Positions 55,244 through 63,831 of a stretch of DNA of 64,000 nt are shown piece by piece (position 1 is the first letter of the stretch; every line of letters starts with the position of its first letter). Where the stretch lies: the NCBI GenBank assembly GCA_023663945.1, contig JAMPGL010000008.1:23162-87161 (forward strand). Reading direction: 5' to 3'. The DNA comes from Lachnospiraceae bacterium (lineage in GTDB: Bacteria > Bacillota > Clostridia > Lachnospirales > Lachnospiraceae). Under the pieces are notes generated by a model, which had not been told where the DNA came from, ran no database searches, and was given only the letters and a program-made list of their open reading frames with translations. The position numbers were made by a program, and so were the translations under genes.

Positions 55244-56671
55244 ATGATTTGTTATAATTGCGGATGCCGTTTATCAGAACACGATTTTTGTACGGGATGT
55301 GGCGCGGACGTTGCACTTTATAAAAAGATTATGTACATGTCCAACCATTATTACAATGATGGTCTGGAAAAAGCCACAGTGAGGGATTTATCCGGAGCAA
55401 TTATCAGCTTGCGGCAGAGTTTAAAATTTAATAAGAATAATATTGATGCAAGGAACCTTTTAGGGCTTGTATATTTTGAGATGGGCGAGACGGTGTCCGC
55501 CTTAAGTGAGTGGGTGATCAGCAAGAACCTGAGATCCAAAAAGAATATCGCGGATGATTATATTGATATGATTCAGACGAATCAGTCCAGATTAGACACT
55601 ATTAATCAGACCATCAAAAAGTATAATCAGGCACTTGTTTACTGTTATCAGGACAGTCAGGATCTGGCGGTCATACAGCTCAAAAAGGTGTTGTCCTATA
55701 ATTCCAAATATGTGAAGGCGCACCAGCTTTTGGCGCTTTTGTATATCAATGCGGAAGAATGGGAAAAGGCGCAGAGGGAGCTGGATAAGTGCATTCAGAT
55801 TGATGCCAACAACACTACGACGCTGCGGTATTTAAAAGAGGTCGAGCATATGCTGATGCCGGAGGAACCGGCAAGAAATGCGCCAAAGAAAAAGAATGCA
55901 TCGGATCATGTGATGCGTTACCAAAGCGGGAATGAGACGATCATTCAGCCCATGAATAAAAAGGAGCCGAAGGGAATTTCCACCCTTTTAAATTTAGGGA
56001 TTGGCGTGATCATAGGAATTGCCATCGCGTGCTTTTTGATTCTGCCGGGGCAGATACAGAACGCTCAGGCGGGTATCAATGATCAGCTCCGCACCGTAGG
56101 CGCACAGTCAGATGCCAAGACAGCCACCATCGATGAGCTGGAACAGAAGGTGCAGAAGCTTACGGCTGACAATGAACAGCTTGTGGAAGACCTTGCGGCG
56201 TATCAGGATACCAGCGGAGCAATGATGGTGTCGGATGGATTGATGATGGCAGTAAACGCGTATCTGGAAGAGCCCGAAAATATCGAAAAGATTGCTTCTT
56301 ATCTGGAAACGATTGATGCGGCGGAAGAGGATGAGGAGGCTGCCAAGAAGGAGCGCTCCGAAGCTTTTCGGACATTGTATGACAAGCTTATAGAGGTCAT
56401 CGGCGCCAATCTGGTAGAATATTACTATAGTGCAGGCTATGACAGCTACCGGGCAGAGAATTATGAGGAAGCGATTCCTAAGCTTCAAAAGGCATGGCAG
56501 TATGATAATACAAAGAGCGAAGCGCTGTTTTATTTAGGGAACAGCTATCACAGGAACGGCGAGGATGACAAGGCAAAAGAAACCTATGCCCTTGTGATTG
56601 ATTACTTCCCGGACACAGACTTTGCAAACAAAGCAGAAACCTCTCTGGCAGAGATTAATAACGCGGAATAA
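55244..56671 (+). CDS. Zinc-ribbon, TPR and coiled-coil membrane protein
   Basis: 475 residues. An N-terminal zinc ribbon (CYNCGCRLSEHDFCTGCG) is followed by TPR repeats (about 45-205), one membrane helix (about 248-270, IGVIIGIAIACFLIL), a coiled coil (IDELEQKVQKLTADNEQLVEDL) and further TPRs at the end (YEEAIPKLQKAWQYDN, LFYLGNSYHRNGEDDKAKETY). The topology puts the C-terminal TPRs outside. Probably a scaffold protein; function unknown. It starts 4 bp after the small gene. Confidence 0.85.
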   Translation: MICYNCGCRLSEHDFCTGCGADVALYKKIMYMSNHYYNDGLEKATVRDLSGAIISLRQSLKFNKNNIDARNLLGLVYFEMGETVSALSEWVISKNLRSKKNIADDYIDMIQTNQSRLDTINQTIKKYNQALVYCYQDSQDLAVIQLKKVLSYNSKYVKAHQLLALLYINAEEWEKAQRELDKCIQIDANNTTTLRYLKEVEHMLMPEEPARNAPKKKNASDHVMRYQSGNETIIQPMNKKEPKGISTLLNLGIGVIIGIAIACFLILPGQIQNAQAGINDQLRTVGAQSDAKTATIDELEQKVQKLTADNEQLVEDLAAYQDTSGAMMVSDGLMMAVNAYLEEPENIEKIASYLETIDAAEEDEEAAKKERSEAFRTLYDKLIEVIGANLVEYYYSAGYDSYRAENYEEAIPKLQKAWQYDNTKSEALFYLGNSYHRNGEDDKAKETYALVIDYFPDTDFANKAETSLAEINNAE

Positions 56672-56681
56672 ACAGGTAAAA

Positions 56682-56731
56682 TACGTAAGAGATTAAGTGA
56701 TTGCGAAAGAGATTAAGTGATTACGAAAGAG
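56682..56731 (+). repeat. 20-bp direct repeat leading into a terminator
   Basis: CGTAAGAGATTAAGTGATTG (56682-56701) and CGAAAGAGATTAAGTGATTA (56702-56721) are near-identical. A third, truncated unit (CGAAAGAGAA) from 56722 runs into the terminator stem. Confidence 0.88.
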
Positions 56732-56760
56732 AACACAGGAGATGTGTTCTCTTTTTTCTT
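56728..56760 (+). terminator. Intrinsic terminator before spoIIAA
   Basis: AGAGAACACA and TGTGTTCTCT form a perfect 10-bp stem with a 5-base loop, followed by a T-rich run (TTTTTTCTT). It separates the TPR gene from the sporulation operon. No clear sigma-H promoter was found in the short gap after it. Confidence 0.92.
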
Positions 56761-56794
56761 CCCGCGGGCAAATGGAAAAGAAATGAGGTGAAAT

Positions 56795-57103
56795 ATGGAG
56801 GAGAATTTTAAGGTGATTGATAATTATCTGATGGTCAGAATGCCGGAAGAGGTCGATCATCACAAATCGGTTTACATAAGTAAAATAGCCGATGAGTATA
56901 TTATGAAGGAGGGAGTTGGAAACGTGGTCTTTGATTTTGAGATTACACGCTTCATGGACAGCTCCGGAATTGGCGTAATTATCGGAAGATACAAAAAAAT
57001 ATCCTATTTTGGGGGAAGGGTGTTTGCTATTAATGCAGACACTAGGATAAAGCGTACCTTAATGATATGTGGTTTACATAAAATAGTGGAAATTATGGAG
57101 TAG
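56795..57103 (+). CDS. spoIIAA: Anti-sigma F factor antagonist SpoIIAA
   Basis: 102-residue STAS-domain protein with the phosphorylatable serine motif [13 protein letters not shown] (Ser56/Ser57). Dephosphorylated SpoIIAA binds SpoIIAB and frees sigma F in the forespore. AATGAGGTGAAAT precedes the ATG. It is the first gene of the spoIIA operon. Confidence 0.95.
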   Translation: MEENFKVIDNYLMVRMPEEVDHHKSVYISKIADEYIMKEGVGNVVFDFEITRFMDSSGIGVIIGRYKKISYFGGRVFAINADTRIKRTLMICGLHKIVEIME

Positions 57104-57141
57104 AATACCGGAACAGAAAGGAAAAGGTTAGGGAACGGATT

Positions 57142-57660
57142 ATGGAAATCGAACAGAGAATAGAAAATGAGAGGAAGAGGAATGCTCTTTTGGAAAATGA
57201 AATGCGTCTTTCTTTTGATGCGGTATCAGAGAACGAAGCGTTTGCGCGGGTTGCGGTTGCGGCATTTGTGATGCCGTTAAATCCCACGGTGGAAGAGATT
57301 TCGGATATCAAGACAGCTGTTTCGGAGGCAGTGACTAACGCAATCATTCACGGTTATGATGAGGAGGCTTCCAGAGAGGCGGATGCGAAGGAGAAAAACC
57401 AAGTATATCTGCATTGCAAAATCACAGGCGATGTGCTGCATGTGGAAGTGCAGGATACCGGAAGGGGAATCGAGGATATTGACCGGGCAATGGAACCTCT
57501 TTTTACCACAAAACCGGAGATGGACCGGTCGGGGATGGGATTTGCTTTCATGGAGGCCTTTATGGATGATCTGGAAGTGATTTCTGAGCCCTTTGAGGGA
57601 ACTTTGGTACGAATGAAAAAGAAGCTGGGAACCATATCATGGATTAAGCAAGAGGATTGA
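57142..57660 (+). CDS. spoIIAB: Anti-sigma F factor and kinase SpoIIAB
   Basis: 172 residues, about 20-25 longer than usual at the N-terminus. The GHKL kinase boxes are [27 protein letters not shown] and [12 protein letters not shown]. It phosphorylates SpoIIAA and sequesters sigma F. The family usually begins at the equivalent of [17 protein letters not shown], which here is an in-frame ATG at 57202; the charged extension [17 protein letters not shown] may be real or the start may be 57202. Confidence 0.94.
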   Translation: MEIEQRIENERKRNALLENEMRLSFDAVSENEAFARVAVAAFVMPLNPTVEEISDIKTAVSEAVTNAIIHGYDEEASREADAKEKNQVYLHCKITGDVLHVEVQDTGRGIEDIDRAMEPLFTTKPEMDRSGMGFAFMEAFMDDLEVISEPFEGTLVRMKKKLGTISWIKQED

Positions 57661-57663
57661 GAT

Positions 57664-58392
57664 ATGGTTGAAAATTCAGTACTGATCGAAAAGGCACGGG
57701 CAGGAGAAAAGGAAGCAAGAGAAGTACTGATCGAACAAAATCTGGGACTGGTTCACCATATTGTCAAGCGATTCTTAGGACGGGGATACGAGACAGAGGA
57801 TTTGTTTCAGATTGGCGTTATTGGTCTTATTAAGGCGATTGATAAATTTAATACGAAATATCAGGTGCAGTTCTCCACTTATGCGGTGCCGCTTATTGCG
57901 GGAGAAATCAAGCGTTTTATCCGGGATGACGGTATGATAAAGATTTCAAGGAATCTGAAAGAAAACGGAATCAAGATCCGCCATGCAAGAGAAGTTCTTG
58001 CCGGGCGGCTTGGCAGGGAGCCGTCCGTGGATGAGGTGGCAGGGGAAACCTCCCTTGCCGTGGAGGATGTGGTGCTTGCCTTGGAGGCAAATGTGCAGGT
58101 GGAATCCATTTATAAGTCGGTCTATCAAAATGACGGGAACGAAATTTTTATGGTGGATCAGCTTGCCGATAAAAATGGAAACGCCCATGAGGAGGTATTG
58201 AACAGTCTGTTGATTCACCAGCTGCTGTCAGGGCTTGGGGAGGAGGAGCAGAAACTTATCATCCTCCGCTATTATCAGGATAAGACGCAGACGGAGGTTG
58301 CTAAAATGATGGGAATCAGCCAGGTTCAGGTGAGCAGGATGGAAAAGCGCATTCTGCTCGGAATGAGGCAGAAGATTATGGAGGAAAAATAA
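57664..58392 (+). CDS. sigF: Forespore sigma factor F
   Basis: 242 residues. Region 2 is visible as LVHHIVKRFLGRGYETEDLF and YAVPLIAGEIKRFIRDDG, and region 4 as LRYYQDKTQTEVAKMMGISQVQVSRMEKRIL. It drives early forespore genes. It starts 3 bp after spoIIAB, so stoichiometric coupled expression is expected. Confidence 0.96.
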   Translation: MVENSVLIEKARAGEKEAREVLIEQNLGLVHHIVKRFLGRGYETEDLFQIGVIGLIKAIDKFNTKYQVQFSTYAVPLIAGEIKRFIRDDGMIKISRNLKENGIKIRHAREVLAGRLGREPSVDEVAGETSLAVEDVVLALEANVQVESIYKSVYQNDGNEIFMVDQLADKNGNAHEEVLNSLLIHQLLSGLGEEEQKLIILRYYQDKTQTEVAKMMGISQVQVSRMEKRILLGMRQKIMEEK

Positions 58393-58395
58393 AAG

Positions 58396-58495
58396 AGGCT
58401 GTCGCAACAAGCAAACCGCATACAATATATGGACATTTACAGAATGCAATCAACTATATATTGTGCGGCTCGGTCTTAATGCGGCAGCCTTTTTG
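58396..58495. terminator. Large nested hairpin after sigF
   Basis: AGGCTGTCGCA (58396) pairs with TGCGGCAGCCT near 58480-58490 with one G-T pair and is followed by TTTT. Inside, CCGCATACAATATAT pairs with ATATATTGTGCGG. The nested stem ends the spoIIA operon. Confidence 0.78.
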
Positions 58496-58526
58496 GAAAA
58501 GCGTCACAAATGATGTCCGCAGATTA

Positions 58527-59507
58527 TCAGCGGACAGGGTTGGAACCTGCAACGGGTGTAACCATGCGGGTATCAACGGTGGCGCGGTTCTTTTTGTAAG
58601 TCTGATGAATGGTTCCGGCGGCGCCTACAGCCATCAAAACATATCCCATAATCAGTTCAAAAACCACGGGGGTGAGGATTTCGGGTTCGCTGAGGAGAAG
58701 GGAAGGCACGGAAGCAAAAGAGCCAAAGATGGAGACCATGCCGTCAAGAGCCCTGTAAAGGTCAATGGCAAGGCATGCCTGCTCAGCAAATAACAGCATC
58801 AGTGCGGAAACAACACAACTGATGACGATTCCGAGAATATTCAGCCGTCCGCCCAACATTTCATATCCCTTCAGAGAACAAATGACCATAACGGCTCCCA
58901 CCAGGGCGGAAATGTATCCAAGTTGGTAAACAAGAACCCATAGAATAACACCGATCAGAGAGCCTAAAAGCGCACCGGCAATTCCGCCGATGATGTTGCC
59001 GTTTCCTTTTTGGGCTTCCTGATTCATGCGCTGGTGAATCCGGTCGGCGGTGTTGGCGTAACAGGAGGAGCACAACACATGCTCGCCCGCTTCAATCTGA
59101 TAAAGAGAAAGCCCCAAGTCGCCTCCGCAGGATTCGCAGCAGGGGATTAACTGGTTACTCTGACAATAACTGGTCAGTTCCTTTAAAAAAGATTCAATGC
59201 AGGGAGTATATTCCGAGCCCCATTTAAATCCGGTTCCCCAAAACTCCGCAATGATTTTGGTGCCGCTGTAAGAAGCGGTATTGAGATATCGGAATTTGTC
59301 AGGGCATTGATTGACAAAATCTACGACAGCGGGAACCGGTGTCATGCTGCCGGGTTTTACCCAGAGCTGGATGGTGTGACGCGCCGGCGTTGCGGGGTCT
59401 TGATGGATAACAATAAAATATCCGTTAAAGTTTCCATAGGCAATTCCGGCTTTTTCTTCCACGGTTAATCCGCTTGCCAATGCGAATTTTTTGACTTTTT
59501 TGTACAT
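58527..59507 (-). CDS. Zinc-ribbon membrane protein, unknown
   Basis: 326 residues. A soluble N-terminal domain of about 130 residues is followed by a zinc-ribbon (CCESCGGDLG... CSSCYANT) and about four membrane segments in the C-terminal half (IIGGIAGALLGSLIGVILWVLVYQLGYISALVGAVMVI region). I do not recognise a named family. GAGGAGGCG precedes the ATG. The stop lies within a TGTCCGC/GCGGACA hairpin at 58514-58536. Divergent from the gene at 59749. Confidence 0.78.
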   Translation of the reverse strand: MYKKVKKFALASGLTVEEKAGIAYGNFNGYFIVIHQDPATPARHTIQLWVKPGSMTPVPAVVDFVNQCPDKFRYLNTASYSGTKIIAEFWGTGFKWGSEYTPCIESFLKELTSYCQSNQLIPCCESCGGDLGLSLYQIEAGEHVLCSSCYANTADRIHQRMNQEAQKGNGNIIGGIAGALLGSLIGVILWVLVYQLGYISALVGAVMVICSLKGYEMLGGRLNILGIVISCVVSALMLLFAEQACLAIDLYRALDGMVSIFGSFASVPSLLLSEPEILTPVVFELIMGYVLMAVGAAGTIHQTYKKNRATVDTRMVTPVAGSNPVR

Positions 59508-59641
59508 AAATAAAGCGCCTCCTCATATTTGTATTATTTTCCACATCAAAGATGTGTCATGCTTTACATTGGGGTTGTTGATTATGTAAGATATAACGAA
59601 AAAAGTATATCACAGGAAAGACGCAAATACAAATAAATCTA

Positions 59642-59670
59642 TTGAATTAAATTGTATAATATTTTACAAT
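59642..59670 (+). promoter_or_regulatory. Promoter of the phosphoribosyltransferase-like gene
   Basis: TTGAAT at 59642-59647 and TACAAT at 59665-59670 are spaced by 17 bp, about 80 bp before the coding start. Confidence 0.65.
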
Positions 59671-59748
59671 AGAAATAGAATATTGCGGCACAATTTTTTA
59701 ACTTAAATTCTAAAGAAAACTGCCGCCCCAAAAAAGGAGGTATGTCGT

Positions 59749-60390
59749 ATGCAGGACATGATAAGAATTCGCTCGAAAGCACACCCCAACGTTATTTTGA
59801 AGGCAATACCCGGACACTTTGTAACGCCCAACTCCCACGTTAACTACTTTCTGGATATGACGACTTTGAAATCCAGACTCAATGAGGCACTGATGGTTGC
59901 AAAGGAGCTGGGGGGACAAATCTCAGCTTCCACGGTAGTGGATACCATCGTCTGTATAGACGGCTGTGAAATCATCGGGGCATTTTTGGCAGAGGAATTG
60001 ACCAGGGCAGGAGTTTATTCCATGAATGCCCACAATACGATTTATATTATCACGCCGGAGTACGCGAATTCGGGACAAATTCTGTTTCGGGAAAATTACA
60101 TTCCCATGATAAAGGGAAAGAATGTACTTTTACTGCTCGCTTCGGCAACTACGGGGCAGACCATTGTGAAGGTGGGACAGGCACTCAGCTATTACGGGGC
60201 GACCATCAGCGGAATCAGCGCCGTATTCAGCGCGGCAAACAGCTCCATGGGGATTCCCATTAAGTCCCTGTTTACAATAGCTGATATTCCGGATTACAAG
60301 GCGTATAACCCGGAAGGCTGCAGCCTATGCAAAGATAAAAAGCCGATTGACGCGCTGGCAAACGGTTTTGGATATTCCAGAATCGTTTAA
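59749..60390 (+). CDS. Phosphoribosyltransferase-like protein with altered PRPP loop
   Basis: 213 residues with a type I PRTase layout like orotate phosphoribosyltransferases. The PRPP loop, normally containing two acidic residues before TTG, here reads LLLLASATTGQT (127-138), with Ala131 and Ser132 replacing the acids. IVCIDGCEIIGAFLAEEL forms the earlier nucleotide-side loop. A C-terminal CSLCK may bind metal. AAGGAGGT lies 7 bases before the ATG. Catalysis is doubtful; a regulatory or PRPP-sensing role is possible. Confidence 0.78.
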   Translation: MQDMIRIRSKAHPNVILKAIPGHFVTPNSHVNYFLDMTTLKSRLNEALMVAKELGGQISASTVVDTIVCIDGCEIIGAFLAEELTRAGVYSMNAHNTIYIITPEYANSGQILFRENYIPMIKGKNVLLLLASATTGQTIVKVGQALSYYGATISGISAVFSAANSSMGIPIKSLFTIADIPDYKAYNPEGCSLCKDKKPIDALANGFGYSRIV

Positions 60391-60477
60391 CTGGATTTCA
60401 ATCCATATGCGTAATTTTGCAGGAGCGAAAAGGACATTTCTAATGTCATTAACGATGAAAAGAATCAGATTGATACA

Positions 60478-60507
60478 GGGAACCCCCAAATTGGAGGTTC
60501 CCTTTTT
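60478..60507 (+). terminator. Intrinsic terminator before the surface-protein gene
   Basis: GGGAACC (60478-60484) and GGTTCCC (60496-60502) form a 7-bp stem, extended by a CC/GG pair after one mismatch, and are followed by TTTTT. The 60586 promoter starts 3 bp later. Confidence 0.85.
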
Positions 60508-60509
60508 GG

Positions 60510-60538
60510 TTGACATAATTTGGGGGATATAGTATGGT
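60510..60538 (+). promoter_or_regulatory. Promoter of the surface-protein gene
   Basis: Perfect TTGACA at 60510-60515 and TATGGT at 60533-60538 are spaced by 17 bp. Confidence 0.72.
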
Positions 60539-60585
60539 ATATTATGTAAACAAATATCTCAAAGACGATAGATTAGAGGATACCA

Positions 60586-63500
60586 ATGAAAAAGTGTAAA
60601 CGGATACTTATTTTTATGATGAGCTTTCTTCTGATGCTGGGAGCGGTTCTGCCGGTTTCCGCAATGGAACTTGCGGAGGAGATAGAAGAGCCGGAAGATA
60701 CGATGCAGTCGGAAGAGAAAGCTGAGGAATCAGAGGACGGGGAAGAGTCTTCGAGAGACTCTGATATGCAGGAGGAATATGATGAGGATGCGGAGCTTGC
60801 CGCATTTATCAATGAGGCAAAAGGGGAACTGCAAAAGATTACGGACAGGGAAGTCGTTATGGCACTGGTCTATCTCTGTGATTCTTATTCTGTGAGAAAG
60901 ACGCCCGGTGAGGACGGCGAGCTGAGCGTGCGGGTTCCGACAGGAACAACCGTTCAGATTACCGGAGTGGATTTGGATGAGGAATGGAATATCTGGTATG
61001 AGGTTTCTCTTGCTGAAAATGACCGGATTTATACGGGGTATGTGGACAGAAGCTATCTGGCATATTCCAACGAAATTTTTATAGAGTGGGAAAATACTTA
61101 TTTCCCGCAGATTGCAATGTTTGCGTCATTTAGGTTCAGTTATCCGGATGTGGAACAGTTTCCGGAGTCCTATCAGGATAAGCTGATGAGCCTAAAGCAG
61201 GCGCATCCCAATTGGACGTTTGTAAAGCAGGATACGGGCCTTAAATGGCAGGATGTAGTGAAAAATGAAAATTATCAGGATCGGAATCTGATCAGCTCCA
61301 GCGCGGGGAGCGGTTATAAGAACGGGCTGTATGGTTCCGGCTGGTATTATGCTTCGGAGGAGGCGGTAAAGTATTATCTTGATCCTAGAAACTTTCTGGA
61401 TGAGACCAGAATCTTTCAGTTTGAACAGTTGACCTACAACCCTTCCTATCATTCCAAGGCGGCGATAGACCGGATTTTAAGCAGTACCTTTATGAAAGGG
61501 GAACTGCCGGGAGAGGGAAAAAGCTATTCTTCCGCCTTTTTTGAGATTGGCGTCAATCTGAAAGTAAGCCCGTTTCACTTGGCATGCCGTGTCTATCAGG
61601 AGCAGGGAAAAGGGACTTCCGATTTGATCGCGGGAACTTACAGCGGATATGAGGGGTATTACAATTACTATAATATCGGCGCGTCAGGAAAAACTACGGC
61701 GGAAATTGTAAAAACCGGTCTGGAGCGTGCAAGGAAGGAAGGCTGGAATACCCGCTATAAATCTTTAAAAGGCGGGGCGGTAATCTTGTCAAAGGATTAT
61801 ATTTTGAAAGGACAGGATACCCTTTACCTGCAGAAGTTTGACGTGGATGCAAGCTACAGCGGTCTGTACTGGCACCAGTATATGCAAAATATTATGGCAC
61901 CCTATACAGAGTCTCAGATGGTAAAAAAGGCTTACACGGAGACCGGATCGCTGGATAACCCTTTTGTATTTAAGATTCCGGTGTATAAGGATATGCCTGC
62001 CACGGCATGCCCTGTGCCCGGTTCCAGCCCGACCGCAGCGCCTACGGCAACACCAACCCCCGCGGCAAAGCCGACCGCAACGCCTACGGCAACACCAACC
62101 CCCGCGGCAAAGCCGACCGCAACGCCGACTGCAAAAGCGACGGCAACGCCCACGGCAAAGCCGACCGCGACACCTACTGCAAAGGTAACGGAAACGCCAA
62201 CGGCAAAGCCGACCGCAACACCGACTGCAAAGGTAACGGCAGCGCCAACGGTAACACCTACTGCGAAAGCGACAGAGAAACCAACGGAAACGGCAACACC
62301 GACAGAGAAAGCGACAGAGACTCCGACCGCAACGCCCACGGAGAAAGCGGCAACGACACCCACTGCGAAAGTAACAGTAAAGCCGACAGAGAAACCAACG
62401 GAAACGGCAACACCGACAGCGAAAGCGACAGAGAAGCCGACCGTAGCGCCCACGGCAAAGCCGACAGCGAAATCGACAGCAACGCCAACGGCAACGCTCA
62501 CAGAGAAACCGACGGTAACACCGACTGCAAAAGTGACAGAGAAGCCAACGACAAAGCCAACTGGGACTCCGGCAGAGACACCAACAGCAAAGCCGACGGA
62601 GACTCCGGCAGAGACGCCTGCGGCAAAACCAACGAAGACCCCGACCGTGAAGCCGACTGCGGAACCTACGGCAGAACCGACGCAGAAGCCAGCGTCAGGT
62701 TCATCGGAAAAGCCAAAGGAGGATACGATGACGGCGCCTATCGTTACGGTGGAAATCGTTCCGACACAGGAACCTGTCACAGCACCGACATCCGAACCGA
62801 CCGAGGCACAGGAGCCTGAACTACAGGAGTCTGGATTACAGGAGCTTGGATTACAGGCATTGGAACCCGGCAAAGAGCAGGCGCCGAAGAGTGAAACAGC
62901 AAATGCCGAAAATGCAGTGGTGACGGCAGTAACGCCGAAGCCTCAGACGGCACCGGAAGATAAATCTGCAATTACCTTTGAGATGAAAGATAACAGCACC
63001 TTATACACTCAGACATTAGAACAGATTCGGGAGCAGGGCAAAAAGGTTACGCTGGAAATGGGAAATGGCGTGACATGGAAGATTGACGGAGCGGATATGA
63101 GTGATGAACCGCTTCAGGATATTGATTTTAAAGTCGCAGTAGGAAGAAGCAATATTCCGAAAGCGAAGAGAGATGCTTTGACAGAAGGAGAAAACTACAT
63201 GGAATTATCCCTTGCCCATGACGGCAGGTTTGGATTTACGGCAATATTGTCCATAAGCCTTGAAAATGCCGAGCCGGGGCAGTATGCAAATCTCTTTTAT
63301 TATCAGGAAGCGACAGGAGAGTTTCAGTTCATGTGTGCATCTTTGGTTGGAAGCACAAAGACGGCAAGCTTTGAATTTGTACATGCTTCTGATTATGTGA
63401 TTATCATTAGTGATGATACAAAGGAAAATCTGTTAGAGCTCCGGGCACCGCAGATGGAAGAGGCAGAGAGGATTGTGCAGGAGGAGATGAACAGCTCCGC

Positions 63501-63618
63501 CAATGAAAAACCTGCCGAGGAACCCAAGAAAGCGGCGGGATTTATTGCATTGATCGTCCTAGGAAGTACAGCGCTTGTGATTGCGGCTTATCTGATGTTC
63601 AAGAGGAAAAAGGATTAA
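60586..63618 (+). CDS. Surface-anchored SH3/glucosaminidase-like protein with Thr-Pro repeats
   Basis: 1010 residues. A signal peptide (ILIFMMSFLLMLGAVLPVSA) is followed by an acidic segment, a bacterial SH3 domain (about 95-165, YSVRKTPG...YTGYVDRSYL) and a glucosaminidase-like domain (about 200-460, SPFHLACRVYQEQGKG, YYNYYNIGASG). A Thr/Pro/Ala/Lys repeat tract spans about 480-715 (unit TATPTAKP), then a beta-rich domain (about 790-960) and a C-terminal membrane helix with RKKD tail. No LPXTG is seen. Likely a peptidoglycan hydrolase or binder held at the envelope, the repeat tract acting as a wall-spanning stalk. Confidence 0.87.
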   Translation: MKKCKRILIFMMSFLLMLGAVLPVSAMELAEEIEEPEDTMQSEEKAEESEDGEESSRDSDMQEEYDEDAELAAFINEAKGELQKITDREVVMALVYLCDSYSVRKTPGEDGELSVRVPTGTTVQITGVDLDEEWNIWYEVSLAENDRIYTGYVDRSYLAYSNEIFIEWENTYFPQIAMFASFRFSYPDVEQFPESYQDKLMSLKQAHPNWTFVKQDTGLKWQDVVKNENYQDRNLISSSAGSGYKNGLYGSGWYYASEEAVKYYLDPRNFLDETRIFQFEQLTYNPSYHSKAAIDRILSSTFMKGELPGEGKSYSSAFFEIGVNLKVSPFHLACRVYQEQGKGTSDLIAGTYSGYEGYYNYYNIGASGKTTAEIVKTGLERARKEGWNTRYKSLKGGAVILSKDYILKGQDTLYLQKFDVDASYSGLYWHQYMQNIMAPYTESQMVKKAYTETGSLDNPFVFKIPVYKDMPATACPVPGSSPTAAPTATPTPAAKPTATPTATPTPAAKPTATPTAKATATPTAKPTATPTAKVTETPTAKPTATPTAKVTAAPTVTPTAKATEKPTETATPTEKATETPTATPTEKAATTPTAKVTVKPTEKPTETATPTAKATEKPTVAPTAKPTAKSTATPTATLTEKPTVTPTAKVTEKPTTKPTGTPAETPTAKPTETPAETPAAKPTKTPTVKPTAEPTAEPTQKPASGSSEKPKEDTMTAPIVTVEIVPTQEPVTAPTSEPTEAQEPELQESGLQELGLQALEPGKEQAPKSETANAENAVVTAVTPKPQTAPEDKSAITFEMKDNSTLYTQTLEQIREQGKKVTLEMGNGVTWKIDGADMSDEPLQDIDFKVAVGRSNIPKAKRDALTEGENYMELSLAHDGRFGFTAILSISLENAEPGQYANLFYYQEATGEFQFMCASLVGSTKTASFEFVHASDYVIIISDDTKENLLELRAPQMEEAERIVQEEMNSSANEKPAEEPKKAAGFIALIVLGSTALVIAAYLMFKRKKD
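62027..62700 (+). repeat. Degenerate Thr-Pro coding repeat tract
   Basis: This tract encodes variations of TATPTAKP and TEKPT units inside the surface protein. At DNA level units of 24 to 60 bp share ACGGCAAAGCCGACCGCAAC-like blocks. The strong codon bias (ACN, CCN, GCN, AAA/G) also keeps other frames open, which produces long spurious frames on the opposite strand. Confidence 0.9.
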
Positions 63619-63666
63619 AGTGAGCACGGTTTTAATCTTTGGATAAAAAGGATGAAAACTGTTTTG

Positions 63667-63703
63667 AAACCCATGCAGATTGAGTTCAATCTGCATGGGT
63701 TTT
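63667..63703 (+). terminator. Terminator after the surface-protein gene
   Basis: AAACCCATGCAGATT and AATCTGCATGGGTTT form a perfect 15-bp stem with a 6-base loop (GAGTTC), with the T-run at the stem end. It is the strongest hairpin in the window. Confidence 0.9.
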
Positions 63704-63732
63704 AAATAATAATTAGTTATTGGCTTGATTTC

Positions 63733-63831
63733 ATTTATTCCCGCGAGCAACGAGTCAAAGTCATGCTTGCATGACCTTGACGACTGCCGCGAGGGTCAAA
63801 TACCTCGTAGCTTGCTGCAGGGTATTTGACT
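63733..63831. repeat. Hairpin-rich dispersed repeat, copy B
   Basis: 63733-63804 is identical to 38265-38336. It continues with a shorter second hairpin (GTCAAATACC and GGGTATTTGAC arms around TCGTAGCTTGCTGCA). The copy lies 30 bp past the terminator of the surface-protein gene, paralleling copy A, which follows the DUF3990 partner gene. Confidence 0.92.

Noticed and set aside
58514-58560. tRNA T-arm-like sequence at the end of the zinc-ribbon membrane gene (minus strand GGTTCCAACCC)
   Set aside because: The loop lacks the purine expected at position 57, no matching acceptor, anticodon or D-arm is present, and the segment is in the coding frame of the gene.
41970-60447. Shared ACATTTCTAATGTC words near 41974 and 60433
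   Set aside because: Only 14 bases are shared, forming a small self-complementary word; chance or convergent hairpin formation is sufficient explanation.
61932-62873. A 313-codon open frame on the minus strand, Val/Gly/Ala-rich
   Set aside because: It is the antisense of the Thr-Pro repeat tract; the codon bias removes stops. There is no ribosome site, and the composition is an artefact of the repeat.
60586-63618. Sortase (LPXTG) anchoring of the large surface protein
   Set aside because: No LPXTG-like motif precedes the C-terminal helix; a plain membrane anchor is more likely.
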